Origin: JAKACA01 sp049510975
GTDB lineage: Bacteria > Actinomycetota > Acidimicrobiia > Acidimicrobiales > Bog-793
Length of the DNA: 64,000 nucleotides
Assembly (NCBI GenBank): GCA_049510975.1
Contig: JBEKYM010000008.1
Location: 29,974-93,973, forward strand
Direction: 5' to 3'
A program made the position numbers and the translations under genes. The number at the start of each line of letters is the position of its first letter. Position 1 is the first letter of the stretch. Positions 19,188 through 27,955 of this stretch are shown one piece after another. The notes beneath the pieces were generated by a model, which worked only from the letters and a program-made list of their open reading frames with translations, made no database searches and was not told the DNA's origin.

Positions 19188-19835
19188 CTACGGATCGAGC
19201 GGTTCTGCAAGGAGCTCGCCGACCAGCAGACGAGCCGAAACCACGTTGCCCGGCGGGGCGAGCGGGCACACCCAGTTCGAGTCGTAGGCGCACGATGGGT
19301 TGTAGGCGAAGTTCAGGTCGATGACGAGGTGCCTGTCGTCGCCACCGAGGTCGGCTCCCTTGGCCGAATCGATGAGGTAACGGCCGCCTCCGTAGGTGCT
19401 GACGGCGGCGCCGGCGTCCTTGATCGGCACGAACAGGCCGCCCGAGTACGACAGCAGCCACCACACATCGAGGTTGCCGATCCCCGGCAGGTGGACGACC
19501 CCCAGGCGCTCGAACAGCATCGGGGTCCCGGAACTGGCGGGCATCTCGATGCGGGTCCGGGCGACATCGGAGTCGACTGGCACGATGAAGCGCAGCTCGG
19601 GGTCATACGGGGCGACACGGAGCCGGAACGCCTCGCGCTGGTGGCGAGGCACCGGCGACTGGCGATGCGTGGTGTAGAGGCGGTTGCGCTCCTCCTGCCA
19701 TCTTGCGTGTGCATCGACCGGCGAGGCTGCGGCGCGGATCTCGCCGTAGAGGGCGGCGATCCGCCGCCGCCAGTCGAGCAGCGAGAGTACGTCCTCGGCG
19801 CCGTCGGCAGAGTGAGCAGGCTCTCGCGTGACCAT
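19188..19835 (-). CDS. DUF1684-family protein
   Basis: A 215-residue protein of the DUF1684 family. Recognisable parts are the N-terminal LLDWRRRIAALYGE, a central RYLIDSAKGADLG segment, and the family signature DLNFAYNPSCAYDSNWVCPL, in which the two Cys and the YNP motif are conserved. It has no signal peptide. Its biochemical role is unknown. The start is ATG 19835, with TACCCT seven bases upstream and no Shine-Dalgarno. It is followed on the same strand by the sulfate operon, which has its own promoter. Confidence 0.85.
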   Translation of the reverse strand: MVTREPAHSADGAEDVLSLLDWRRRIAALYGEIRAAASPVDAHARWQEERNRLYTTHRQSPVPRHQREAFRLRVAPYDPELRFIVPVDSDVARTRIEMPASSGTPMLFERLGVVHLPGIGNLDVWWLLSYSGGLFVPIKDAGAAVSTYGGGRYLIDSAKGADLGGDDRHLVIDLNFAYNPSCAYDSNWVCPLAPPGNVVSARLLVGELLAEPLDP

Positions 19836-19842
19836 GGCTCGA

Positions 19843-19848
19843 AGGGTA
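19843..19848 (-). promoter_or_regulatory. -10 element (TACCCT), leaderless start
   Basis: On the minus strand TACCCT ends seven bases before ATG 19835. Confidence 0.45.
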
Positions 19849-19915
19849 GATGTTTGCGGCCGCTGCCCTCTCCTGGGTGGCGTGGTGCGGGCGGCCGTCG
19901 GGGCGAGGCCTCGGG

Positions 19916-21865
19916 TTACTTCGCTGCTCCGAGCGAGTCGAGGAACTTCGCCACGATCGGACCGTCGGTCGGACCACCGTCTCCCGGCGCGTCGACGTCG
20001 ATCATCGCAAAGGCGATGTTGCCGTTGAAGCCGGCCAGCCAGGCGTCGAGCGAGAGCGGCGTGCTCGTCCCGTACTCGGCCGTGCCGGTCTTGGCGTACG
20101 TGCCGGGCGGGAGGCCGGTGCCGGCGGCCGTGCCGTTCTCGACGACCGAGAGCATCATCTCGTGCAGGTCGCTCACGAGATTGCCCGGCAGTTGCGAGGT
20201 GGGTGCGTGCTCGCTGGGCGCACCGTCGGCGATCCAAGGAAGGCGAACGGTGCCGGTGTCGAGATCCGCCGCCACCATGGCGAGGTCGAGCGGGCTGAGC
20301 ACGACGCGGGCCTGGCCGATGGCGCTGGCGGCAAGGTCGGTCTGCCCGTCGTTCACCGGCACGCTTCCCGTGAACACCGGCAACCCCGGGTTCCACTTGC
20401 CACCGATGCCGTAGAGCGAGGCGGCCTCGTGGAGGCTCGTGTAGTTGAGATTGGCCATCGTGAGCCCGATGAACGCCGTGTTGCACGAGACGGTGAAGGC
20501 TGCCAGCAAGTTGGGCACCGGCCCCTCGCTCGCCTCGGCGTTGTGGAGGTTCTCGCCGTCCACGTTGATGACCGCAGGACACGTCGCCGGCGACTCGGGT
20601 GTGAGGCCCTTTTCGATCAACGCCGTGCTCGTGATCATCTTCATCGTCGATCCCGGCGGCTGCTCGCCTTCGAGGGCGAGGTCGCTTCCCTGCGACGTGT
20701 TGGCTGCGGCGACGATCTGGCCGGTGCCGGCGTCGATGGCCACGAGCGCTGCCTCGTTCGGAGCCGTGGCGAGAGCGTCGGCGGCGTCCTGCTCGATCGT
20801 GAGGTCGATCGTCGTCCGCACCGGGACGCCGGCCTTCGCAGGAAACACCGCAAGGCGCCGGCCGACCTTGCCGCTGGGGCTGACGACCGAGATGACGGCG
20901 CCAGGAGTTCCTGCCAGCTGGCGCTCGTGAGCTTGCTCGATGCCTCCCTGGCCGACGACGCTCGCCGAAGTGTAGGGAGGGCCGAGATGTTTGAGCTCCG
21001 GTGCGGTGATCGCACCGAGCGAGCCGACGACACCGACGAGCGGCGCCGGCGTGGACGACTGCACTCCGCCGATGGCGTGGAAGAACACACCGGGGACGGG
21101 GTAGAGGCTGGCGCGCAGCTGCTCGTAGCGCACCCAGCTGACGGAGAAGACACTCTCGAAGATGTCTGGGTCCGCCGTCGCCGCTGCGATGGCGGAGCGC
21201 ACGTCTCCTGCCGGCGCGCCCGCCGCCACGAGAGCTCGCGTGAGCGAGGAGACGTCCTTCACGTACTTGCCGTAGAGGCCGATGACCACTGACGTCGGTA
21301 CCGACGGCGAGATCGCCGTACCGTCGGCAGCCAGTACGGGCGCCCGCGGTGGCCAGGTGAAGCGGACGGCGAAGTGCCCGCTCTTGCCCAGCGCCGGATC
21401 CATCGTCGCCGGCGACCAGACGACCTTCCAGTGATCGTGCAGCAGGGACAGCTGCACGGTCGTATGGATCGTCCAGGAGCCGAGGACGTGAAGCTCGAGC
21501 GACTCGGTGACCGAGGCGGTCGCCCGTGCGCCCGTCGTCTGGTCGTTCGCGATGCGGAACGACTCCGAGACGGCCCCGAGGGCTCGCAGGGCGGCGGCGT
21601 TCGCCGTGGCGAAGCCGGCGGGCGGACTCTTGACGAGGTCTGCCATGGCCGACCAGGAGTGCTTGGACCAGTCGGCGAGGAACGCCGAGAGCGTGGCTGC
21701 GGGCTTCGGCGGGGGAGGGGTGTCGAAGGAGCTGCATCCCGCCAGCGCCGTGAGGGCGAGCGTTGCCACCGACAGCAGCACCGTGGCCGATCGGGTCGAT
21801 CCGCCACGGCACCGTCGCCAGGCCAGGCCCGGGCAGCGCACCGACAGCTGCGGGTCGGTGCGCAC
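19916..21865 (-). CDS. Penicillin-binding protein, lipoprotein with MecA_N-like domain
   Basis: A 649-residue class B-type transpeptidase. The N-terminus ends in a lipobox (LAGC, residues 41-44), so the protein is probably lipid-anchored. An NTF2/MecA-N-like domain follows (from TLSAFLADWSKHSW), then a dimerisation domain and the transpeptidase domain with SxxK (PGSTMK), SxN (SCNTAF) and KTG (AKTGTAEYG). It cross-links peptidoglycan outside the membrane; the MecA_N-like domain is found in low-affinity PBPs, so reduced beta-lactam sensitivity is possible. GTG 21865 has TAGCAT seven bases upstream. Confidence 0.9.
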   Translation of the reverse strand: MRTDPQLSVRCPGLAWRRCRGGSTRSATVLLSVATLALTALAGCSSFDTPPPPKPAATLSAFLADWSKHSWSAMADLVKSPPAGFATANAAALRALGAVSESFRIANDQTTGARATASVTESLELHVLGSWTIHTTVQLSLLHDHWKVVWSPATMDPALGKSGHFAVRFTWPPRAPVLAADGTAISPSVPTSVVIGLYGKYVKDVSSLTRALVAAGAPAGDVRSAIAAATADPDIFESVFSVSWVRYEQLRASLYPVPGVFFHAIGGVQSSTPAPLVGVVGSLGAITAPELKHLGPPYTSASVVGQGGIEQAHERQLAGTPGAVISVVSPSGKVGRRLAVFPAKAGVPVRTTIDLTIEQDAADALATAPNEAALVAIDAGTGQIVAAANTSQGSDLALEGEQPPGSTMKMITSTALIEKGLTPESPATCPAVINVDGENLHNAEASEGPVPNLLAAFTVSCNTAFIGLTMANLNYTSLHEAASLYGIGGKWNPGLPVFTGSVPVNDGQTDLAASAIGQARVVLSPLDLAMVAADLDTGTVRLPWIADGAPSEHAPTSQLPGNLVSDLHEMMLSVVENGTAAGTGLPPGTYAKTGTAEYGTSTPLSLDAWLAGFNGNIAFAMIDVDAPGDGGPTDGPIVAKFLDSLGAAK

Positions 21866-21872
21866 CTCCGTG

Positions 21873-21878
21873 ATGCTA
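21873..21878 (-). promoter_or_regulatory. -10 element (TAGCAT), leaderless start
   Basis: On the minus strand TAGCAT ends seven bases before GTG 21865; no ribosome-binding site is seen. Confidence 0.5.
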
Positions 21879-21919
21879 CGACGGCCTCTCGGCTCGAACT
21901 CGTCGCTCCGGCAGGGTCC

Positions 21920-22789
21920 TCATGGTCCCGCGGCGTCCTCCGGCGGGGCCGATCCCACCGATCGGGCCGGCAGTTGCAGGCTCGTGAGATCATCGCCGAG
22001 CACGATGGCGCCGCCGAAATGGGCGGCGGCACGCGTCCGCCATTCCGCCTCGGCGCCGCTCTGCAGTGGCGGCACGTAATGGGTGAGGACGAGCGTTCCG
22101 ACCTGCGCTCGCGACGCCGTCTGGGCTGCCTGCTCGACCGTGGAGTGATAGTCGAGGATGTCCTGAAGCCGTGGGTTCGGAATGGCGCGGACGAGATCGT
22201 CGCGGATGACCGTCTGCACGTAGGCATCGGCGCGGCGGCACAGCTCGGTGAGCTCGTCGCAGGGGACCCCGTCGCCGGCTGCCACGACGCTTCGATCGCC
22301 GTCGTCGATGCGATAGGCCAGCGAGGCCTCGACCGGCCGATGGTCGGTTCGGCCCACCGTCACCGTCGCTGTTCCCGCCTCGAACCGCTCGCCGGGGGCG
22401 ACTTCGACGACATCCACGTTCGGCCGCCACGTGAGGTCGTCATGGTGCGCCAGGCGGTAGTCGATGTCCGGTCCGAGGGCGGCGAGCGTGCCGGCCACGA
22501 CCTCGCCGACGCGCGGCGGCCCGAAGATACGGAGCGGCCGGTGCTCCGGAGCCATGATCCAATGTGTCGTGATGAGGTCGTTCAGGTCCGTGAGGTGATC
22601 GCTGTGGAGGTGCGTGATGGCCACGGCGTCGAGCATCATCGGCAGCACACCGGCGGCCGCCAGGCGCATGACGACGCCGCGGCCGCAGTCGACGAGCACG
22701 CAGGTGCCGTCGCTTTGCACCAGCGTCGCCGGCCCGGCGCGGTTGGGATCGGGCAGAGGGCTTCCCGTGCCGAGCAGGGTGATGATCAC
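21920..22789 (-). CDS. MBL-fold metallo-hydrolase (RNase Z-like)
   Basis: A 289-residue metallo-beta-lactamase-fold protein of the RNase Z/ElaC-like type. It starts with IITLLGTGSPLPDPNRAGP, has the zinc motif THLHSDHLTDL (HxHxDH), then GDGVPCDEL and LTHYVPP for the remaining ligands. It may be an esterase, phosphodiesterase or arylsulfatase-like enzyme; true tRNase Z is less likely because the exosite is absent. GTG 22789 lies 14 bases after the NTF2-like gene, forming a two-gene unit. Confidence 0.85.
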   Translation of the reverse strand: MIITLLGTGSPLPDPNRAGPATLVQSDGTCVLVDCGRGVVMRLAAAGVLPMMLDAVAITHLHSDHLTDLNDLITTHWIMAPEHRPLRIFGPPRVGEVVAGTLAALGPDIDYRLAHHDDLTWRPNVDVVEVAPGERFEAGTATVTVGRTDHRPVEASLAYRIDDGDRSVVAAGDGVPCDELTELCRRADAYVQTVIRDDLVRAIPNPRLQDILDYHSTVEQAAQTASRAQVGTLVLTHYVPPLQSGAEAEWRTRAAAHFGGAIVLGDDLTSLQLPARSVGSAPPEDAAGP

Positions 22790-22803
22790 CGGCGAGGCGT
22801 CGT

Positions 22804-23244
22804 TCAGCTCGTCGGTTTCATCGACTCGAGGGTCGCTGCCATCTGGCGGTGGACGAGGTTCACGGCCTGGAGCGGCCGGATCATCACACGGAACTCGACG
22901 ATGCGACCTTTGCCGTCACACACGATGATGTCGACGCCGTTGACGTAGGTTCCCTCGATGGTGGTCTCGAATTCGAGCACGGCCGTGTCGCCGGACATCA
23001 CCTGCTTGGTGTAGCGAAACCCGCCCGAGCTCGCCGCACCCGTCCCGACAGAGCCGGCTGGCTCGTCGCCCGGCAAGGTCTGGCCGGCTGCCTCGAGGTA
23101 GAGCTTGGTGACGGCCTTGCCCCGTTGCGGTGTGTACACGACGGGTGAGTAGAAGACGACGTCGTCGTGCAGCAGCTCGTCGAGGCCGCCGGGAAGCTCC
23201 CCCTTCAAGTAGTGGAACCACTGGCGCATCGTCTGCTCGATCAT
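22804..23244 (-). CDS. NTF2/SnoaL-like protein
   Basis: A 146-residue cone-fold protein. The N-terminal helix (MIEQTMRQWFHYLKGELPGG) leads to ELLHDDVVFYSPVV and the long beta-sheet part (AVLEFETTIEGTYVNGVDI). Members are small isomerases, hydrolases or binding proteins. ATG 23244 is chosen; the open frame continues upstream into the divergent promoter region but without coding character. It is the first gene of a pair with the MBL hydrolase and divergent from the WS/DGAT pair. Confidence 0.8.
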   Translation of the reverse strand: MIEQTMRQWFHYLKGELPGGLDELLHDDVVFYSPVVYTPQRGKAVTKLYLEAAGQTLPGDEPAGSVGTGAASSGGFRYTKQVMSGDTAVLEFETTIEGTYVNGVDIIVCDGKGRIVEFRVMIRPLQAVNLVHRQMAATLESMKPTS

Positions 23245-23410
23245 CTCGCCTGCTCTTCGGGTCGCGGCTGTCGAGTCGAACCGTACTCGCCGAGGCGATG
23301 CGGCGGTCCCCGCAGGGATCTGTGACGTTCGCCCCTGGTGCGCCCGCCACCGCCGGCGCACAGTGATGGGGGGCGAGGCATGAGCCCGCCCATGGAGCAA
23401 GGAGGCCCGG

Positions 23411-24835
23411 ATGGACATCTTCATGCGGGACAGCGATGCCTTCTCCTGGTACATGGAGAGGGATCCGATCTTGCGGTCGACCGTCGTCGCCATCGCATGG
23501 TTGGAGAAGAGCCCAGATTGGGACGATCTCGTGTCGCGAGTCGATCAGGCGACCCGGCTCATCCCGATGTTCCGTCAGCGGGTCCTCGAGCCGCCCGGCC
23601 GGCTGGCGACTCCCAGGTGGACCTTCGACCACGACTTCGATCTGAGCTGGCACGTCCGGCGGATCGAGGCGCCGTCGCCGCACACCGCCGACACCGTCGT
23701 CGAGTTCGCCCGTCAAGAGGCGATGTCGGCCTTCGACCGCTCGCGTCCACTGTGGAGCTTCACGCTCATCGAGCAACTCGAAGACGGGCGCGCCGCCTTC
23801 GTCATGAAGCTCCATCACTCACTGACCGATGGCATCGGCGGCATGCAGCTCGCCCTCTTGCTGTTCGATGTCGAGCCGGCCGCCGCTCGCTCAGCGGTGT
23901 TGGCCGATGTTCCCGTCGCCGAGGAGCTCGACACCGCTCATCTCGTACGCGAGAGCCTCAGCTGGGGGATGACTCGCGTCTCGGGGTTCGTCAGCGAACG
24001 GGCGTGGACGGCGATCCCGGCAGCCGTGCACGTGGCCGGCTGGCCGCTGCGCAGCGCCGCGGCCGCACTCGATGCCGCCGGATCGGTCGCCCGAACCGTG
24101 GCACCGGTGCGCCAGACGCTGTCCCCGATCATGCAGGGCCGAGGACTGAGACGGCAGCTCGACCTGCTCGAAGTCGACCTCGGCGACCTGAAGCGAGCTG
24201 CTGCCACGGTCGGCGGCACCGTCAACGACGGGTTCATGGCAGGCGTGACCGGCGGTCTTCGCCGGTACCACGAGCACCATGGCGCCACCGTCGGCAACCT
24301 CCGCGTGACACTTCCGATCAGCATCCGGACCCGCGACGACCCCCTCGGAGGCAACCGGATCACGCTCATGCGCTTCGCCGTGCCTGTCGCCGACAGCGAC
24401 CCTGCCACCCGTATCCCCGAGATCGGACGACTTTGTCGCCGCGCCCAACGGGAGCGCTCGCTCGAGTTCACCAATGCGATCGCCGGCTCCCTCAACTTGC
24501 TGCCGCGCTCGGTCGTCGGCGCCATGTTGAAGCACGTCGACTTCCTCGCGAGCAACGTGCCCGGGTTCGCCTTCCCCATCTATCTCGGGGGATCGCGCGT
24601 GGAGCGCTACACCGCCTTCGGCCCGACCATCGGGGCTTCGGTCAACCTGACCCTGCTGTCCTACGACGGCACGTGCTGCATCGGCGTCACCCTCGACAGT
24701 GCGGCGGTGCCCGATCGGGAAGTGTTCCTCGCGTGCTTGTCGGAAGGCTTCGAAGAGGTGCTTGCACTCGGCGGCGACCACGCCGCCCCCCGCATGCCGC
24801 TGCACGCGCCGGCAATGGCCGGCCAGAGGAGATGA
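23411..24835 (+). CDS. WS/DGAT acyltransferase (wax ester synthase/diacylglycerol acyltransferase)
   Basis: A 474-residue bifunctional acyltransferase of neutral-lipid synthesis. It transfers acyl-CoA to diacylglycerol or fatty alcohol at the membrane/lipid-body surface. The active-site motif HHxxxDG is KLHHSLTDGIGG near residue 140. The late motif SNVPGFAFPIYLGG and the GPTIGASVNLTLLSYDG region are family hallmarks. The N-terminus (DSDAFSWYME) replaces the more usual DASFL start, so this is a more distant paralogue. AAGGAGG precedes ATG 23411. It overlaps the next paralogue's ATGA but probably couples to its second ATG. Confidence 0.92.
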   Translation: MDIFMRDSDAFSWYMERDPILRSTVVAIAWLEKSPDWDDLVSRVDQATRLIPMFRQRVLEPPGRLATPRWTFDHDFDLSWHVRRIEAPSPHTADTVVEFARQEAMSAFDRSRPLWSFTLIEQLEDGRAAFVMKLHHSLTDGIGGMQLALLLFDVEPAAARSAVLADVPVAEELDTAHLVRESLSWGMTRVSGFVSERAWTAIPAAVHVAGWPLRSAAAALDAAGSVARTVAPVRQTLSPIMQGRGLRRQLDLLEVDLGDLKRAAATVGGTVNDGFMAGVTGGLRRYHEHHGATVGNLRVTLPISIRTRDDPLGGNRITLMRFAVPVADSDPATRIPEIGRLCRRAQRERSLEFTNAIAGSLNLLPRSVVGAMLKHVDFLASNVPGFAFPIYLGGSRVERYTAFGPTIGASVNLTLLSYDGTCCIGVTLDSAAVPDREVFLACLSEGFEEVLALGGDHAAPRMPLHAPAMAGQRR

Positions 24836-24840
24836 GCGCT

Positions 24841-26229
24841 ATGGATCGCATGGGACCACTCGATGCCTCGTTCCTCTTCTTGGAAGATGGCATCACGCAT
24901 CTCCACATCGCCTCGTGCGCCGTGTTCGCCGGCCCCGCCCCGAGCTACGACGAAGTGGCAGCGGCCATGACGGCGAAGCTCGACCAGGTGCCGAGGTACC
25001 GGCAGGTCGTGCGTTTCGTTCCGCTCGAGCTCGGGCTGCCCGTGTGGCTCGACGACCCTCACTTCTCGCTCGAGTACCACCTTCGCCACACCGCCCTTCC
25101 CGCTCCCGGCGGGCCGGCCGAGCTCAGGCAGCTCATGGGCCGGTTGATGTCACAAGAGCTCGACCGGCGCCGTCCACTGTGGGAGGCCTACGTGATCGAG
25201 GGGCTCGAGGGCGACAGATGGGCGCTCGTCACGAAGATCCATCACTGCATGGCCGACGGCGTGTCGGGGACGGACCTGTTGAGCGTGATCCTCGATCAGG
25301 AGCCGCGCCCGGCGGCGTCGCCCGTCGTGGCGTTCGCGCCGAAGGGCCAGCCTTCGGACCTGAAGCTGGCTGCTGATGCGCTCGTCCACCTCGCCAAAAG
25401 CCCCTACGAGCAGCTCCAAGCCGCCCGGAGGGTGCTGCGAAAGCCAGGCGAGGCGATCACCCAGCTGCGCGAGCTCGCCGGCGGCGTGGCCTCCTACGCC
25501 CGGCGGCTGGCTCCGACGGAGCGCAGCTCGATCGTCGGCAGCATCGGCCCGAACCGCCGGTGGACCTGGGTCGGTGCGGAGCTCGACGACTTGAAGACGA
25601 TCCGCAAGCACCTCGGTGGGACCGTCAACGACGTGATCCTGTCGGTCATCGCCGGGGGGTTTCGCGACCTGCTGATGGGCCGTGGGGAGCCCGTCGACGA
25701 GCTCGTCGTGCGGACCCTCGTTCCCGTCTCGGTCCGCCGCGAGGACGAGCGCGGCACCTACAACAACCGGGTGTCGGCGGTCTTCGCCGACCTGCCCGTC
25801 TCCATCGGCGAGCCGCTCGAACGGCTGGCGGCCGTCTGCGGTCAGATGGAGGCGCTGAAGGCGTCGCACCAGACACTGGCCGGAGAGAGCCTGACGTCGC
25901 TCGGTGAGATGACGCCGTTCGCCGGTATCGTCCTCGGCGAGCGCGCCGCCATGGCGGTGCTGCGCCGCTTGCCGCAGCACAGCATCAACACCGTCACGAC
26001 GAACGTGCCCGGTCCGCAGTTCCCGCTCTACCTGGCAGGCCGTGAGATGCTCGACTACCTGCCGTTCGTCCCCATTGCCCACGGCGTCCGCATCGGCGTG
26101 GCCATCACGTCCTACAACGGGCACGTGGCCTTCGGCATCACCGGCGACTACGACACCGCGCCGGACATCGACGTCCTCGCACGGGGCATCGAGGACGGCA
26201 TCACCGAGTTGCTCAAAGCCGCTCAGTAA
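24841..26229 (+). CDS. WS/DGAT acyltransferase, second copy
   Basis: A 462-residue paralogue of the preceding gene. It has the standard start (MDRMGPLDASFLFLEDG), the active-site motif KIHHCMADGVSG, the GGTVNDVILSV segment and TNVPGPQFPLYLAG. ATG 24841 is preferred to ATG 24832 because AGAGGAG (ending 24831) abuts the earlier ATG but is nine bases from the later one. The two paralogues form an operon. Having both in tandem suggests either different substrates or a heteromeric lipid-body enzyme. Confidence 0.92.
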   Translation: MDRMGPLDASFLFLEDGITHLHIASCAVFAGPAPSYDEVAAAMTAKLDQVPRYRQVVRFVPLELGLPVWLDDPHFSLEYHLRHTALPAPGGPAELRQLMGRLMSQELDRRRPLWEAYVIEGLEGDRWALVTKIHHCMADGVSGTDLLSVILDQEPRPAASPVVAFAPKGQPSDLKLAADALVHLAKSPYEQLQAARRVLRKPGEAITQLRELAGGVASYARRLAPTERSSIVGSIGPNRRWTWVGAELDDLKTIRKHLGGTVNDVILSVIAGGFRDLLMGRGEPVDELVVRTLVPVSVRREDERGTYNNRVSAVFADLPVSIGEPLERLAAVCGQMEALKASHQTLAGESLTSLGEMTPFAGIVLGERAAMAVLRRLPQHSINTVTTNVPGPQFPLYLAGREMLDYLPFVPIAHGVRIGVAITSYNGHVAFGITGDYDTAPDIDVLARGIEDGITELLKAAQ

Positions 26230-26233
26230 CCCA

Positions 26234-26293
26234 GCCGTCCTCGATCAGGCGGCTGTCCTCGATCAGGCGGCTGTCCCCGATCAGGCCGCTGTC
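26234..26293 (+). repeat. 18-base tandem repeat, three and one-third units
   Basis: Units at 26234-26251, 26252-26269 and 26270-26287, plus six bases; each is close to GCTGTCCTCGATCAGGCG. The repeat fills the space between the stop of the second WS/DGAT gene and the stop of the convergent DUF4349 gene and includes the last codons of the latter. Confidence 0.9.
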
Positions 26294-27207
26294 GGCGTGC
26301 TCGGCGCAGGTCCGTGCCGGCCTGTGATCCGCCGCCGCAGGCGCCAGATGACGAACGCGATGGCCGCCAACACGATGACCGGGAACGCCCAGCCGATCGC
26401 GAGCACGATGGCGCGGGCTGCCACTGCGGTGTTGTGGCCGGCAGTCTTCAGTGCGTGAACGACGGAGTTCGTTCCCGGCTTGGCTTTGCGGGCCGAGTGA
26501 GCGGCGAGTGGCACGAGGGCCACCGACAAGGTGGCATAGCTCGCCCGATCGATGAGCGAGCTCTGCTGGGCGCTGAGCTGCTCGATGTCGCTCTCGACGC
26601 CGAAGAGCTGATCTTGCACCGCCAGGATGGAGGGGATCGAGCCCGCCCGGGCGATGAGCGTGCGCAGAGCGCCCTCCTCGGCCTTCAGGTTCGTGATGCG
26701 AGCCGCCAGGTTGATGCTCTCTCCCGTCACGTCCTCGCCGTTCTCGGACTGCGACTCCACCTTGGCGAAGGCGTCGACCCGCGTGACGAGCTCCCCGAAG
26801 TCGTTGCTCGGTACGCGCACGACGAGCGTGGCGCCCGTCGTGTCCCCGGCTGCGGTGCTCGACGAGGAGGCAACGAAGCCCCCCAACGAGTCCGCCGCGT
26901 TCGACACTCGGTCGAAGATCTGAAGGATGCGGCCGCTGGCGACATCGAGTGAGACCGTGCCGGTCCGGATGACGAGCGGGCCGTTCGGCGTCACGGTCGC
27001 CCCGACCTCGCCGGCAGCCGTTCGGCTGGCCACTCCCGTCGTGGAGCGGCTCGCCGGCGCAGCGATGCCCTCGTTCGCCATCGTCGTCGACGGCGAGGAT
27101 GCGGACATGGAAGGCGAGGACACACCCGAGCAAGCAGCCAGAGCCCCTCCGCCCAACACGGCGAGTGAGATCACTGCAAGGACGGTCCGCTGGTGTGCTC
27201 TCATCAT
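26281..27207 (-). CDS. DUF4349-family lipoprotein with C-terminal membrane helix
   Basis: A 308-residue exported protein. The N-terminal signal ends in a lipobox (LAAC near residue 28: LGGGALAACSG). A Ser/Thr-rich stretch precedes the DUF4349 domain (GTVSLDVASGRILQIF, GGFVASSSS, VVRVPSNDFGELV, ITNLKAEEGALRTLI, LSAQQSSLIDRASYATLSV). A C-terminal membrane helix (VLAIGWAFPVIVLAAIAFVI) is followed by a basic tail. The domain contains a coiled coil and is thought to act in envelope sensing; no enzymatic role is known. GAGGAG is seven bases before ATG 27207. It is divergent from the ECF sigma factor and likely part of the same envelope-stress module. Confidence 0.87.
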   Translation of the reverse strand: MMRAHQRTVLAVISLAVLGGGALAACSGVSSPSMSASSPSTTMANEGIAAPASRSTTGVASRTAAGEVGATVTPNGPLVIRTGTVSLDVASGRILQIFDRVSNAADSLGGFVASSSSTAAGDTTGATLVVRVPSNDFGELVTRVDAFAKVESQSENGEDVTGESINLAARITNLKAEEGALRTLIARAGSIPSILAVQDQLFGVESDIEQLSAQQSSLIDRASYATLSVALVPLAAHSARKAKPGTNSVVHALKTAGHNTAVAARAIVLAIGWAFPVIVLAAIAFVIWRLRRRITGRHGPAPSTPTAA

Positions 27208-27232
27208 CGTCGGCTCCTCAGTGGGCGGCACG

Positions 27233-27955
27233 GTGGATCGGGGCTTTGCTTGCTCTGACGCAAGCAGGAGGCTGGGAGTTCCCGGCAATCCGGGCGGCCT
27301 AGGCTCTGCCATCGGTCTCGACGAGCGAACTGACGACACTGCCTTGCTGGCGAGCGCCAGAGCAGGTGACAGCGAGGCGCTCGGGCAGTTGCTCACCTCC
27401 CAGTACGACCGCTGCTACGGCGTGTGCCGCCGCATCCTCAACAGCCAAGAGGACGCTCGGGACGCCACGCAGGAGGCGATGATCGCCATCGCTCGCGGCC
27501 TTGCGGGCTTCGATGGACGAAGCTCGTTCTCGACGTGGTGCTACCGAGTGACGACCAACGCCGCTCTGGACGAGCTTCGCCGCCGCCGGCGACGCCCAGA
27601 GCCGGCTTCGGACCGGTTGGAGGAAAGCGACGAGGGATCGCACCAGTTCAGCGGAACGGGACGAGATCGCGTGGCCGGAGCGGTGACGGACCGCCTCACC
27701 GTCGAGCGCGCCCTCGCCCAGCTGCCCGAGGACCAGCGTGTCGCCGTCGTGCTGAGGGATCTCGCCGACCTCGACTACGAGGAGATCGGCGAGGTTCTGG
27801 GCATACCCATCGGAACGGTTCGGTCGCGTATCTTTCGCGGGCGGGCAGCGCTCGCCGACCTGCTGGTCGAACGGGGACGATCGACCGCCGTAACGACACC
27901 GCAACGCGACGAAACCGGTCCGGCATCCGTCGAATCAGGTGAGACACCACCATGA
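27233..27955 (+). CDS. ECF RNA polymerase sigma factor
   Basis: A sigma-70 ECF protein, about 240 residues from GTG 27233. Region 2 contains AVYAVCRR-like YDRCYGVCRRILNSQEDARD and FDGRSSFSTWCYRVTTNAALDELRRR; region 4 reads LPEDQRVAVVLRDLADLDYEEIGEVLGIPIGTVRSRIFRGR (shown here as the family pattern of a helix-turn-helix). The start is uncertain: the conserved domain begins near TDDTALLASARAG, a perfect AGGAGG is at 27266-27271, but the codon at the right distance is GTT. The next in-frame standard starts upstream are GTG 27233 and GTG 27221. The last bases overlap the anti-sigma start (ATGA). Confidence 0.87.
   Translation: MDRGFACSDASRRLGVPGNPGGLGSAIGLDERTDDTALLASARAGDSEALGQLLTSQYDRCYGVCRRILNSQEDARDATQEAMIAIARGLAGFDGRSSFSTWCYRVTTNAALDELRRRRRRPEPASDRLEESDEGSHQFSGTGRDRVAGAVTDRLTVERALAQLPEDQRVAVVLRDLADLDYEEIGEVLGIPIGTVRSRIFRGRAALADLLVERGRSTAVTTPQRDETGPASVESGETPP
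27266..27271 (+). promoter_or_regulatory. Perfect AGGAGG without a standard start codon behind it
   Basis: AGGAGG lies in frame with the sigma factor. The codon at proper spacing (six bases) is GTT 27278; CTG 27272 is directly adjacent. No ATG, GTG or TTG is found in frame between this site and the conserved sigma domain until TTG within TDDTALLASARAG. Confidence 0.5.

Noticed and set aside
19836..21812. N-terminal extension of the DUF1684 frame to 21812
   Set aside because: The extension is in a shadow frame of the penicillin-binding protein gene; the domain starts after ATG 19835.
24832..24834. ATG 24832 as start of the second WS/DGAT gene
   Set aside because: The AGAGGAG site abuts this ATG, leaving no spacer; ATG 24841 is correctly spaced and gives the usual family N-terminus.
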